A stretch of DNA of 64,000 bases from Mesostigma viride (GCA_009746045.1 RPFO01000041.1:9641468-9705467), one strand, 5' to 3'. Counted from the stretch's first letter, positions 23,898 to 35,800 are shown. A program made the numbers and translations. Notes: a model not told the origin generated them from the letters alone.

Positions 23898-24847
23898 GCT
23901 GGTGCATGGTTATAGGGCATTGGAGAGCAGATTGTGTGGTAGTGTCAGCATTGTGACTGGCATAATACCTGTATTTTAGTCTGTACTAAGGCTCATGGAC
24001 CATGGTACACTCACTCTGATTTTAATCAGGATACAGCCAGGTTTTGGCTGGGGTTCATGCTGTTGACTACACAAGGTTGACAGGTCCATTACAGACCATG
24101 TATTCTATTTTAAAAGAAATGTATATTTGTACATACTTCTCACAATGGTCTGGGAACCTTTATTCTGGGGTTTATAGGGCGGGGTTCGATTCCCTGGTAT
24201 TATGTTTCTACAAGCTGGCCTGTTCAGGTGTTTGCCTGTTCAGACTTCCCTAGTTCCCCAGGGCAGGATTTAATTGTTGCCTATGTGTTTCATTTTGTCA
24301 TTTGTTTGCTGTGGCAGTTTACCATCTGGCAAGTAGACGGGCGCCGTAAGACGGGCGCCAATAGACCCCTGTTGAGAGAATGACAGGCAAACTATTGTAA
24401 TACGCCTTACTTTGTCAAGTGGTATTTTAATTGTCATGGATTTATTGTACTTATATTGAATATGTACTGGGTTTTATGGGATTAGTATCTGGGATTAATG
24501 TAACTCACCGCCAGAAGGTCATTGTACTGGAGGCTCTACCGAGGTGATGGGATTAATTCCTGGAGAAGACCTCATAGAATTAACCTGTATGTATTTAATT
24601 TTGTGTGCTTCTAATATCTGGTGGTACTCTGTAATGCCACTTCCATAGGTTTTTATCCATTTCTCATGGAATGGTTTTCCCTGTGGCAGATCTGTTTCTT
24701 TTCCAGTTCCTTAAAAGAAAGGGCTGGGGGAATGGCAATGGCCATTAAAGACATCTGTTCAAGCTTCAAGCTGGAGTGAAGGACATTTCAAGCTACTTCA
24801 AGGGTCCCTGGCAGGGGATGTGATCCCTAAAGAAAAGAAGGGATTGG
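23898..24847 (+). other. Element A 3' untranslated region
   Basis: About 950 bp with no supported frame. Contains the T-arm-like motif (24177-24198), TGTACATACTTCTCA near 24130 (also in element B near 51727) and the polypurine tract next to the LTR. Confidence 0.7.
24177..24198 (+). promoter_or_regulatory. tRNA T-arm / Pol III B-box-like motif, element A
   Basis: CGGGG-TTCGATT-CCCTG forms a 5-bp stem with a 7-base loop (one G-U pair) and contains GGTTCGATTCC, a B-box match. The same 22 bases occur at 51458-51479 in element B. Confidence 0.45.
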
Positions 24848-25464
24848 AGTTAACGTAAAGGATTTACGTTAGATGGATAGAGATTGTTACGCTCTTTCCA
24901 ACGGCACCTTGAACGCCTCATTTGGTTAAGGAACGTAAAAGTTATGACGTTTCCTAGGCTGTGCCGACAGTACCCGGCGCGCCACTGTGGGCGCGTACGG
25001 ACACAGGATGTACAAGTGTCACTTTGATAGTCCGCAGGACGTTGACAGGACTTGTACAGGACTTGATGGTCAATTGATAGGTAGGCGTGCTGTAGCGCGC
25101 CAGGACCTATGAGACAATTGATGTTGAGTAGTGTACGGATAGGTCCACAGGACTAGCCGTATGGACAATTGATAGATCTCCGCGCCAAAGGCGTGCCAGA
25201 GTCTGTGTAATCAATTGATTGACAGTTCAGCTGTGACAGTGCAGCTGAATACTTGGACGCGTCCCTAACAACCTATATGTGTGACTTGGTCGCACCGGGA
25301 CGCTAGTTCTTGCGTGCACGTTCTCTTGGCACTGCGACCCTGTCGCCTGTGCTGCGTGCAGTCTTGGAAGTGACGTGACTTACGTCTGTGTTTCCTTGTT
25401 ATTAATAAAGGCAACTTCCTGCAAGAACCATGGCGGAATTCGTGGCATCCTCACTCTTACAACT
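24848..25464 (+). repeat. Element A 3' LTR
   Basis: Direct repeat of 17648-18263, with one extra C and about three substitutions. The preceding purine-rich stretch AAAGAAAAGAAGGGATTGG is the polypurine tract. Confidence 0.9.
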
Positions 25465-25469
25465 CCGGT

Positions 25470-25910
25470 CAGGTAGCTTCGCTTGATATTGCTAGCCATT
25501 TCGGGGCAATTGTTATACCGTAGCTGTTGGCAAAGAATTGGTGCATTCAGGGTGGACTCACACTCATGGTCGCACTCATGGTCGCTAAATGATCGCTATG
25601 GGTTTACATTGTGCTCAGACTATTCTACACTCATCTAAGACGTACTATTGTACACCCGTCATCTCACCCTCAAGTGTATTTGTTGCACATGCTTCATGTG
25701 TGGCCATCATGTAGGCCCCTTTATTAATTCCCAAGTCCCACTGAGGACTTATGCCCGCGTGACGCAATCTAAGTGAAAAAAATAATTGAAAACCAATTCA
25801 TGAGTACCCTTTGTAAAGCCTGTTAATGAATGTGCGGTGACCGCCCCCAACCATTGCAGCCATGGGATGAAACTAGGTGAATTTAGTGGATGCGTCACTC
25901 GAGCATACAT
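25470..25910. other. Non-coding region
   Basis: No gene supported. Contains CCCACTGAGGACTTATGC followed by GTGACGCAATC near 25737-25767, related to the duplicated block at 27205-27374. Confidence 0.5.
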
Positions 25911-26637
25911 AATTAAATTAAATTAAATTATAACATTTTGTTGTCTCCTTGGTAACATGACTCTGTTGGGATATCATGTAGCACATATTCCTTGCTGGAT
26001 GGATGGAGGTGGGCAAAGCCGCGAAACCGAGCTAATCTAACTCTAAGCTAATCTAATCTAGAAAACCCTAACTACTCTACTCAGCAAAGTGCCCCTTCCT
26101 CTTGGGGGGATGGGGGCTTGCCCACAGGGGCTGGCGTGTGATCGAGCCTGGACAATCCTCTTCCACCTCTTCTTGTTCTGCATAGCAGTCCAAGCAAGAG
26201 CATGCATAGTGGGTCTTGATAACTAAACAAAACAATAGTTACATGTGCTGGCTAGTGACCTCATGAGCATGCTGTGCTAACATGCACACATGACACCTAG
26301 CTGAATCAATTGATTAATCATCACGCGTGCATGGCTACGTGCAAATTAAAAATGTTGCCCCTACTTGAATCTGTGTTGCCGACCTGTACCCCACAACCCA
26401 TACCCCACCACCCACTGATCACAGAGATTTATGCTCATGTGCATTCGTGATTGCCCCCCCCCCCCAAGGAGGACTTCAGGGGCGCTTTGCTGAGTAGAGT
26501 AGCTAGGATTTTATAGATTAGTTTAGAGATAGCTTAGTTAAAGGTTTCGCGGCTTTCGCCTGGACCCCCATCCATCAAGCAAGGGATTACGTGCTACACG
26601 ATCTCACAACGGAGTCATGTTATAATTTAATTTAATG
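25911..26637. mobile_element. Fold-back element with ~180-200-bp inverted arms
   Basis: The left arm (about 25911-26109) and right arm (about 26455-26637) are imperfect reverse complements. Shared landmarks are AAATTATAACAT, ATCATGTAGCAC or its variant, GGATGGA..GG, AAAGCCGCGAAACC and CTACTCTACTCAGCAAAG. The left arm carries an extra 20 bp containing GTTGTCTC. The 345-bp centre has no gene. A non-autonomous long-TIR element is the simplest reading; ends are approximate and no target duplication is clear. Confidence 0.65.
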
Positions 26638-27204
26638 CGTGATTGATGCGGTTATGTCGATCAAGTTTAATTAATTAATCAAAATAGAGCAGGTTGTGTT
26701 GTCCCAATAATTTTGCGAGTTATATCCGCTCAAACTGTAGCCCCATCCCCTTTCCATACCCGTGACGCAGTCTACGTGACATTCATTCATACATTACGTG
26801 TAGTACGTGTATGTACATTCATTACTTCATACACTCATTAATTACTTGCTTACTTATATATTCATTAATTAATATACTCACGTTAATCAATTAATCAATT
26901 AGTCATACCTCATGCTTCATTATCCACTCAGTTTCTAGTGACTTGTCTTCAAGTGGACTTTTCGTGATAGACTCGGCATGGACATGTGCTACACTAGACG
27001 TGACGGGCTCACACCCGCGGGCAGCCTCCTGGTTTGCCTGTAATATGGAGGCAGATGGTGCGCAAGGATAGATGGCATGTAGTGATGAAGGAGACCACCC
27101 CCAAGTCTGTGGGGGCTCCGCGTGTGACCGCGTATGGCATTCATAGCGATTCGGGCCGCGGTGCCCACACCGGCCCCTGTAACTAGGACCTAGATAGTTT
27201 ACAC
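26638..27204. other. Non-coding AT-rich region
   Basis: No gene supported. Repeated ATTCATTAATTA-type sequence near 26800-26905. Confidence 0.5.
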
Positions 27205-27391
27205 CATCCATTCCATGTTCCCCTCCCACAGAGGATTTATGCTCACGTGACGCAGTCGCGTGTCTATTAATTAATTAATTAATTAATTAATTAATTAATT
27301 AATTAATCCATTCCATCCCATGTTCCCCTCCCACTGAGGACTTATGCTCACGTGACGCAGTCACGTGTCTATTAATTAATTAATTAATTAA
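27205..27391. repeat. Duplicated block, each copy ending in (TTAA)n
   Basis: CCATTCCATGTTCCCCTCCC, a GAGGA-TTATGCTCACGTGACGCAGTC block and then TTAA units occur twice (about 27205-27306 and 27307-27391). The second TTAA run is the insertion point of the element at 27392. Confidence 0.8.
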
Positions 27392-29128
27392 CCCGTGTTT
27401 TTTTACAACGCGATACATCGCGTTGTAGGGTTAGAACGCGATGTATCGCGTTGTAATCTGACACGTGGCAAACCTATTAAACATGCGATTTTTGGTCTGA
27501 AACTTTCAAGATAGGTCAGAAACATCTCATAGAATTCAAGAAAAAATCCTGGTATTTTTGGTATTTTTTTTGTGACAGCTGCAAACAAATATGTACCACT
27601 GAAATCAGGCATTTTCGCGGGACGAAGGTGAAGACGACGGCGATGGCGGCAGGTAGATCTCGCCAGTTTTCGCGCGAATTTCAGTGGCTGTTGGGTGGCA
27701 CGACCATGATGATGCGTTCAAAGGTTGATAATTAGGTTTCTACGAGTTTGTTGAGGTACTGGGGCAAAGGAAACGTAGTTTTTTCCAGTTTCTCACCCAA
27801 CTTTCATGCGGAAACCCTGGAAACCGGCATACATATTATTACGTCAAGACTCGGGTCTGCTGCGGCACCATGCTTGGTATTTCCATGGTGTTTCGACTTC
27901 TTAACACATGTTTATTCATTCCGAACGTCCGGACTCTCGGCTAAACCGAGAATTGTGCAGACTTTTATTGGGTAGCGCCGGGCATGATGGTGCCTGCAAA
28001 TAGCGTAAGGCGTGACCGTGGCTATTGCTACGGTATGCTGTATTTTCCTGGAAATGGCCTCTGCCACCGGCTCAATAGTGCTTGCAGGCGTAAGTATATC
28101 GTGTTTCTACCTAGTTTCTGCCAGTTTTCCACTTATTTCTACCGACCTCTGCCCAGCCTCTCTAAGACCGCCATCCTACTCGACGTTGCTTGCATGTCAG
28201 CCATAGCAGGTTGCAGTTGTGCAGTATTTAGGTGCTGTATACGTCGTCAAGCCGTGCATATATCGTGAGGATTGGATGTTGATGGTTTATACTGCGTTGA
28301 TTGTGCAAGAAGACCAGCTAGGTGCCCATAATCATGGTGTATAATCATGTGTTGTTAGCATCTTGCCACCATTTGCTAGCATGCATTCCAGCGTCATCTT
28401 TGCCTGCATGTAAGCTCATGGATCACTCAACCTATCCAAGCCTTGCATTTCACGTGCCTCTTTCTTTCAGTATTGCACGCGTTATGGAATGAAAACCCAG
28501 CACCTCCGTTCCCACGAGGCATGTGCTCAACACGTTGTGAGAGTGGATGATGCTTTGGCTATGGCTGCCTGATTCAGTCATATTAGGTCATCCAGTCATG
28601 ATGTTTGATGCATGTTTGATGCTGTATAACTTATACAACACCTATTTTCAACGTTTTGACCCTCCAAGCTCACTATGGCCCCGTTTATGGGGCTCATGTC
28701 GTTGCGTCATGTTGTGAAGGGCTCTCATTTTTCCCACTGCGTTGTACTGCGTTGTAATTGTGATGCTAATGAAAAATAGCTCCAGTGGCCCAATGGGCCT
28801 GAGTTTTGTTTCACAGAGCCTGCATATGTTGCCCATAGCTCGTGCAAGAAGCCAGATTTTTTTCATGAACCATTTGTGAATAAGCACATGACTTGTGACC
28901 TAGGGTCAAGAAATCGCGGTCATGGTCAGACCCCCCTGTATTCAAACCAGTGTATCTCTCTAATGAATAAGCATTTTGTAGGTCTGAGTAGCTCAAAAAA
29001 TCCTTTGATTTATGGGCTTTCAGGAAAGTATATACATGACCATGAAAAAAAATTTTCCTTAGGTGCTATACGCGTTCTAAAAAAAGCTTACAACGCTATA
29101 TATCGCGTTCTAATTAAAAAAACACGGG
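27392..29128. mobile_element. TTAA-flanked CCC...GGG element (piggyBac-like ends), non-autonomous
   Basis: The 1,737-bp element starts CCCGTGTTTTTTTA and ends with the exact complement, with TTAA on both sides (27388-27391 and 29129-29132). TTAA duplication with ends beginning CCC is the piggyBac hallmark. Just inside both ends are palindromes built on AACGCGAT: the left has ACAACGCGAT-AC-ATCGCGTTGT plus a second copy, and the right has ACAACGCTATATATCGCGTTC. No transposase frame is present, so it would depend on another copy. Because it sits in a (TTAA)n tract, the flanking TTAA alone is weak evidence; the matching ends carry the call. Confidence 0.6.
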
Positions 29129-29132
29129 TTAA

Positions 29133-31112
29133 TTAATTGTAGTGACAGGGTTACAGGTACCACGGCCCGAATCACAATGCTTACCAAATTTGGTAACATG
29201 GGGAGCCCACAACGACTGTAGAGCGGTAAGGCCAAATATGGAGGGATAAGAACATGGAGAGCTGTATAACCTAGATCATTAGCTAGCACATGGAACACTA
29301 CTACCTACAATACACATGACATGAAGCCACCATAGCTAACATGCCTGGGCAACGTGATCGACATAAAGGCAGGTGTTTGGTCAGTTAGCTCTTCAGTTTA
29401 TAGCTCCAAGCTCCACCAATTGCTGGACTCTCACGGATTTGTAGCAGTGTCGGCCCGCATGCCTAGTCAACGCCGCCATGAATAATCAGGACTGGAACCT
29501 CGGATGATGGCCGAAGCTGAGATGTCCGCTGTCTGTGTCCACACAATCAGACATGCAAGGAGGGCAAAAAATCAACCTAGAAATGACCAACACGCGTGTG
29601 CAGACACACACACACACATGCACGCATACAAAGGAATGTCAAGCTATGGGCGAAACATGCTTCTTTCTTTTTGCCTATTCTGTTAACTTGCATGCAAATG
29701 TACACGCAAAAAGAAAACTTGGGTGAGAGAGAGGATGCAGGGAGGGAGGGAGGGAGGGAGGGAGGGAGGGAGGGAGGGAGGGAGGGAGGGAGGGAGGGAG
29801 GGAGGGAGGGAGGGAGGGAGGGAGGGAGGGAGGGAGGGAGGGAGGGAGGGAGGGAGGGAGGGAGGGAGGGAGGGAGGGAGGGAGGGAGGGAGGGAGGGAG
29901 GGAAGGAGGGAGCTCAGCCTCCAGATTCTTAGGGTCGAGTGCACGTTAACAGCACGCTGTTGACCGAGTACAGCGGGGTTGTGCCGAACATCTCGAGTGC
30001 ATCCCCTGGTTGCACGCTTATTAACCGGCCACTGCCCTTTCTATACACACATGCGCCACCAAGCCCCATGGCATGGCGTTAAAATCTTCAGCAAAAATAC
30101 TGGAATCTAGAAAATAAGGTAATAAGTAAGCTCTCTAATAATTACCCGCGTTACTTCTTTCTAGTTACGTGGGTTGAAAGTCACAACAACAAGACATTTT
30201 GGATGGCAGACCGCAGGCACCCCTGCACACTTATGCATCACCACATGCCCTACAACGAGAAGAACACCGCCTGATTCTGATAAGCGGGTTACGATCACAA
30301 AAGCGGAAAGGAATCATTAATTAGTTCACATTGCAGTGACTCTAGCTAGCTAGGCGCAGGGGCTGTAATAACTTCGGCTCATAATGTGAACATCGGGAAC
30401 GGGCCGATAAGGCTGCGTCTTCTCAACGCACATGCTATGCCGGGCGAGGAATGTGATGACGAGTACGGGCTGGCAAGTGGGGTTGTTCAGCAAGGCGAAA
30501 CAAGTCTTCATGTTAATATTATGCGCCACTTGAACAGGAACCCAAATAAGGGTTTTGTGGGCGCAACGCCTCACCTAAGGCAGACATCCAAACGATGCCG
30601 TTGACCAACCGCTAGGGAAATCGCGAGAAGGGCCACCAGCACACCCTGCCTGCTGCTGTTCAAGCAGCAAATTAAATGCTGCCGGGACGGGCCGGCGCGG
30701 CCATGAAATCTGCGAATCATCATGAGCTCGTTGTTGCCGTGGATGTCAACAGCCGGCTCCCCCCCCGCTTCGAGCACGAAAGGCGAACAGGAATTTGAAA
30801 GCAAAAGATGACGGTCACACATAGCAAACCTACCCGCCCCTGCGCAGCTTACAAGATTTATTCCAGGATCCGGAACTGATCTTAATTACAACATATTTCG
30901 CCTTTTCGTCGTGCCGATTCAGATGTTGCACACACCGGTAAACCAGTCATCTAGTTACAAGAAGCGTGAAGAGGAATAAATGTAGAGGGTGCCACGAACT
31001 TGAGTGCCAGCGAGCTCGAGTCTGGCGAGTAGCATCTGCACAATTCAACGATGTCCTCCATGGTCGTGACTCGTGACTCGTCGCTCCAACTTGTGAAATT
31101 TGTGATCTAGGT
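29133..31112. other. Non-coding region between TIR element and COP-1
   Basis: No gene with recognisable motifs. Short frames at 30350-30604 and 30571-30822 look random. Holds the (GGGA)n tract. Confidence 0.5.
29740..29912. repeat. (GGGA)n microsatellite
   Basis: About 40 uninterrupted GGGA units with one GGAA variant at the end. The plus strand could form G-quadruplexes. Poly-Arg/Glu/Gly frames across it are artefacts. Confidence 0.95.
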
Positions 31113-31117
31113 AAAAC

Positions 31118-31549
31118 TGTCAGAAGTATCGACACACCTGCCTGAAACTAGTACTTATAGTTTAGTGCTAGCTCTGGACTACATGAACGGGCATGTGCCG
31201 CATGTTTAAGTTCTGTTCCATAAGTGACCCAGTCATTCTGTGACTGACCTTGAACTTTGGTTGTGAATGGTTGGCTTGAGATCACGTTATGATTGTAACT
31301 GCCACACAGTCAGAAAAGAACCGGTTTGGTGTGGCCACGTTGTAGGTAGATCATAACTGCTACCCAGTAGCTGAGCCTGGAATTGTTTAAAAGGCGAAGC
31401 TACGCACCTTGTTTGCCCTCTTAGTACCTCACACCTCACACACTCCTGTGGTGGAACTAGCAGCCGGCCAGCTGCCGACTGAGACTTATTTTTATCTGAG
31501 TGAAATAAAGTAAAACTTTGTGGCAAACATTGTTTTCTCACTCCTAACG
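31118..31549 (+). repeat. COP-1 5' LTR (432 bp)
   Basis: Begins TGTCAGAAG and ends CTCCTAACG (other copies end AACA). TTTAAAA at 31386-31392 may be the core promoter, and AATAAA at 31504-31509 the polyadenylation signal, leaving a short R/U5. Confidence 0.95.
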
Positions 31550-31565
31550 TGGCATCGGAGTGCGG
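31550..31565 (+). other. COP primer-binding site
   Basis: TGGCATCGGAGTGCGG directly follows the LTR and resembles the TGGTATCAGAGC initiator-Met tRNA site common in copia elements. The same sequence follows the LTRs at 40121 and 57600. Confidence 0.7.
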
Positions 31566-31793
31566 TTCGCACGCCTTTCGACCTGCTTACCGCTGGTAAA
31601 AGTCGTTTCCGAGGCTCTGCTCGCGGTTGACTTTAGATTTGTGTATTTCGGCGAGATTTGCATGACGACAGCGTAGGCGGAGGTTTGATTCCCGTCTGGC
31701 GCGTGATACGAAAGGTGCTTGGTTCGATTCCTGGCCGGAATCTATTGGCCAACGTTACCTTTTTTTCGGAGTTTTTTGCTTTTTTTTGCTGGA

Positions 31794-32117
31794 ATGGCTT
31801 CCGGCACTCGCAGCCAGGTCGCTTCCGCGGGTCGCGCTGCTGGCAGTAACGATTTTGATGCCGATGACGCTGCCGGTCTGGCCGCTTTGACTGCATCATC
31901 CGTAACTCTTACCGATTCGGGTCTCCCAGGCGAAGTATTTTTTGACGCAGCAGCTGGGCTGGCTGCCCTGGCTTTGCACCCGCCAGGTGGTGACGAGGAC
32001 GCCGCCCACGGTGCTCCCGACGGTGAGAATCCGGCGGTTGACGGTGGTGGTTTGAGCCGCGGTACGGCGGGGGGGGCCCCGCCCGAGCCTCCTTTGTGGC
32101 TTGCAAGGAGCTTTTGA
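31794..32117 (+). CDS. COP-1 leader ORF overlapping gag-pol in the -1 frame
   Basis: 107 codons from ATG 31794 (MASGTRSQVASAGRAAG), rich in Ala, Gly and Asp, ending PPLWLARSF. It is the first ATG frame after the LTR. It overlaps the gag-pol frame, which is open from 32042 and lies at -1. In the overlap is G-GGG-GGG in leader phase (32069-32075). Identical or near-identical ORFs with the same overlap exist at 40370-40693 and 57846-58169. It is most simply the true N terminus of Gag, joined by -1 frameshifting. Alternatives are a separate leader peptide, a spliced mRNA, or an indel fixed in the master copy. Confidence 0.55.
   Translation: MASGTRSQVASAGRAAGSNDFDADDAAGLAALTASSVTLTDSGLPGEVFFDAAAGLAALALHPPGGDEDAAHGAPDGENPAVDGGGLSRGTAGGAPPEPPLWLARSF
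32069..32075 (+). other. Candidate -1 ribosomal frameshift site
   Basis: In leader phase the codons read GCG GGG GGG GCC, so G-GGG-GGG fits the X-XXY-YYZ slippery form. GC-rich sequence follows. Eight G at this site are kept in all three copies that retain it. Confidence 0.45.
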
Positions 32118-32791
32118 AGGATGTTCGTGGGGTCAAGGTTTTTACCGGCTCAGATTGGACGCTGTGGATCCCTTTTAAGGACCATTTCTTGGGCCTTGTT
32201 TCCCTTTATGCTGGCCTCCTTGGAGTGCTGGCAGGTGTTGTCCAGAACGTGCAACTGGATCGGCTCCTTTACGTTGCCTTGTTGGCCGTCGTCGATGGGC
32301 CTGCGCGTGCCTTGATGCAGACGCTCCCCCTGGATCGTCGCCTGGGCAGTCTGGCCATCACCAAGCTCATCCAGGTCTATGAGCATGGCAAGCTCACCAA
32401 GTCCATGCGTCTGGACTTGTGGAAACAAATGGCCCAACTTCGTCAAACTGCTCGCGAGACTGTGGAGCCGTATGTGAACCGCTCGGAACTGCTGTACGCC
32501 AAGCTACAGGCTGCAGGCATTACGTTCCCAGTCGCTGCCTTCATTGCCAGCGTCCTCAGCGGTCTGCGCGCCGAGTACAGGCCCGCGCTAATCTCCCTCC
32601 GTCTTGACGAGGTCGAGACTGTTCCGGTCCTGCGGCAGCGCCTGATGGAAGTTGAAGATCTGCTGACGGGTGGCCTCCCGTCCCCTGCAGATTCTGGCTC
32701 TGCCTCCAACCACGCATACCATACCCCTGGCCGGGGGCGTGGCCCACGGCATGGCGGTGCCCGCGGCAACGGCAACGGCAGCAGCAACGGA

Positions 32792-32822
<31 letters not shown>

Positions 32823-32839
32823 ACGGCACCGGCAACGGA

Positions 32840-32887
<48 letters not shown>

Positions 32888-35800
32888 CATGGCAACGGCC
32901 GCGCCCACGGCAATGGCCACGGCAACGGCCACAGCCATGGCGGCAGCAGCGGGGGGCGCGGCGGGCGCGGTGGTGGTCGCGGTGGTGGCGCAGGGGTCGG
33001 GCGTGGTCGCGGGCCGCCCTGCTCCGTCTGCGCCAAGCCTGGACATGACGCCGCCACCTGCTGGACTGCCCATCCCGCCCAGCGCCCTGCTCACCTCCGC
33101 GGTGACGGCGCCGGGCACGCCCATCACACCGACGCAGGCCTGCCTCCCTTGGAGACGACGTACGCGTTCCACGTGGGTCGAGGCCCTTTGTGTGCTTCCC
33201 TGCGCGCCAACCCTTTAGGTGCTTCCCTGCGCGACGGTGTGCAGCCTCACGGGCAGGCCTCGCTTCGTCCAGTGCACGGCCTTGCGCCTTCCCCGTCCCG
33301 CTCGGGCAGTCGTCTCTCGGCACCCCGCCCCAGCACCTCCTCGGACTCGACGGCTGGTTCCTCAACCACCGCTCCTTCTGTGCTTCACACGGCCGCAACG
33401 GCCTCGGCTAGGTGTGCCCCGGAGTGGGTGGTTGACACGGGTGCCACGTACCACATGACGCCTCACCGGGCGGACTTTGGCGATGGATTTGATCCCGCCT
33501 TCCGGCTGCGCATCACCGGCTCGGGCGGCAATCTGCATGCGGGCGGCAGGGGCCCTCTGCTTCTCCGGCTCGGCACCCCGGACGTGCACCTCGGCCCAGC
33601 TTTGTATGTCCCAGGCCTTCAGGCCCGCCTACTCTCGGTGAGCCAGCTCTTTAAAGCCGGCCATGATGTGGACTTTAAGCACCTGCGCCTCACTTTGGGG
33701 ACCCGCACGTTCCCCCTCGTGGAGTGTGACGGCATTTACTTGCTCCGCGGGGTGGCGCCCCATGCCCTCGCCACATCAGCCGCCCCCGTGGACCTGATGC
33801 AGTGGCACCTGCGCCTCGGACACGCTGGCGCGGATCGTATTGCTCGGCTAGCCGCCGACCCCGCCTCAAACATGGTGACCCACGGTCCCAAGGCTCCCAC
33901 GTGTCCTTCCTGCCCTGCCGGACACTTGCGGCGGAGCAGCTTTCCCCCCAGCACGACGCCACGCTGCGCGACCCCTCGCCATCGCCTGCACTGCGACCTG
34001 CTAGGTCCCATGCGGACCCCTGCCGTGTTGGGGGACTGGCGGTATGTCCTGGGCATCACGGATGAAGCCACTCGTTTTCACTGGGTTTACTTCTTGAAGA
34101 CGAAGGACGCTGCCGTTGGGAGCCTGCGTCACTTCCTGGCCACGGAGATCAAGCCGTTCCGGGCGTCCGCGGCCACGGCGCCTGTGGAGCTTCGCTCCGA
34201 CCAAGACGCGGTTTTCACTGGCCAGGACTGGCGCGCCGTCTGCGCCGAGTATGGCGTGCGGCAAGAGTTCTCGTCCCCCTATACGCCGGAGCAGAACGGC
34301 GTGGCGGAGCGATTCTGGGGCGTCGCAGTTAGCATGACCAGGAGCATGCTGGCGCATGCTGGCCTCGGCAAGGAGTTCTGGGCTCTAGCCTTTGCATGCG
34401 CCATCTACATCATCAACAGGCTGCCCTGCCGCAGCAACCCGGAGCACGCAACGCCCTACTTCCTCATGTATGGGCGCCCTGCGGATTTATCCGGCATGCG
34501 TGTGTTTGGCTGCCCCTCCCACGTCTTGGTTGAGGGGGCAGCCCGTGAGAAGTTTGATTCTCGCGCTGAGGATGGCCTCTTCGTGGGATACAAGCTTGAC
34601 TCCCCGGCCTACCTCGTATGGGTGCCCGACAAGGCGACGGGCGGCGGGCGTGTCATCGAGCGCAAGCACGTGCAGTTCGACGAGACGTGGCGCAACCGGG
34701 CCCCGCAGGCTGCGCAGTGGCTCCCGGCGGCCCCCTTTGCGGAGGCCGACCTCTTTCCCGCCGACATGCTGACTCCTGCCCCTTTGCAGTTACCCTCTGC
34801 CTCTGCCGAGGACTCTGGGGGGCCGGCAACGCCCTCCACTGCCTTGCCCGCAGGCCGTGAGGACAGCTATGTCAGCATCGGGGGGACTCCTGAGCGTTTC
34901 GTTCTCCCCCCGGCCGCCGCTGCGGCCATCCAGGCACTTGTGCGGAACGGCCATGCTCCGACGGCTCCGGCTCCTGCCTCGGCGCCGACATCTTACCTCA
35001 CCGTGTCAGATGCTCGACAGCATGCCCCTCTGTTGCGCGGACAGGCCTCTGGCCACTCGCGTTCTGCGGCGTCATATGAACACGCCGGGGCGGGGATGCC
35101 TCCGCCGCATTTGAGTACCTCGGTTGACCTGGAGAGCACGGCTGACAGCACCGGCTATTCTCCTCCGGCGTCCCCTGGTGCCTCTGCAGGTCTCCTCCCC
35201 GTGTGGGGTTCCCGTGGTGCTGCCTTGTGTGGCGACCTTTCTCATGGCAGTAACACCCCCGCTCCCCCTGGTTTCGGGGGCGATGATGTATTGGATGACG
35301 CACTTTCTTCCTGGCCGGATCAACCTGTCACCAAGGCTGCACGGATCCACGCGCATCACTCACTTGTCGCTGACCTGTGCTTCGCTGCTGCTTTTCATAG
35401 CCAGCCTGCGTCCGTGCCCTCCTCTCCCGCTGCCGCCCTTGCCTTGCCGGAATGGCGCACGGCCATGGAGAGTGAGCTGGCCAGCCTCCAGGAGCACCAG
35501 GTTTACGAGCTTCTGCATATGCGTGATCTTCCGCGCGGTGCCAAGCTCCTACCCACCAAGTGGGTCTTCGCCCAGAAAGCTGATGGGCGGTGCAAGGCCC
35601 GGTTTGTGTGCAAGGGGTTTGCACAGCGCGAGGGCATTGATTTCGGTGAGACTTTTGCTCCCACCGTCCGTGCTGCCACCGTGCGCCTGGGCTTGGCTCG
35701 TGCTGGCACTGCTGGCCACCCCATCCGGCAGCTGGATGTCCGCACCGCGTTCCTCTATGCTGAGTTGGAGGAGGACGTGTATGTCCTTCCCCCCAAGGGC

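Larger units (their letters stand above)
17648..25464 (+). mobile_element. LTR retrotransposon 'element A' (copia-related, IN-PR-RT-RH order)
   Basis: Flanked by the 5-bp duplication CCGGT (17643-17647 and 25465-25469). LTRs of 616 and 617 bp differ at only about four positions by eye, so insertion is recent. Order: LTR, extra ORF, gag with CCHC knuckle, pol (integrase, protease-like, RT, RNase H), about 950 bp of 3' untranslated region, polypurine AAGAAAAGAAGGG, LTR. Several frameshifts break gag and pol. Element B at 44689 is a divergent relative with the same plan. Confidence 0.9.

Noticed and set aside
29596-29949. Gly/Arg/Glu-repeat ORF
   Set aside because: Translation of the (GGGA)n tract.
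31670-31745. A tRNA gene in the COP leader (GGTTTGATTCC and GGTTCGATTCC)
   Set aside because: Only B-box-like words; no acceptor, D or anticodon stems could be folded.
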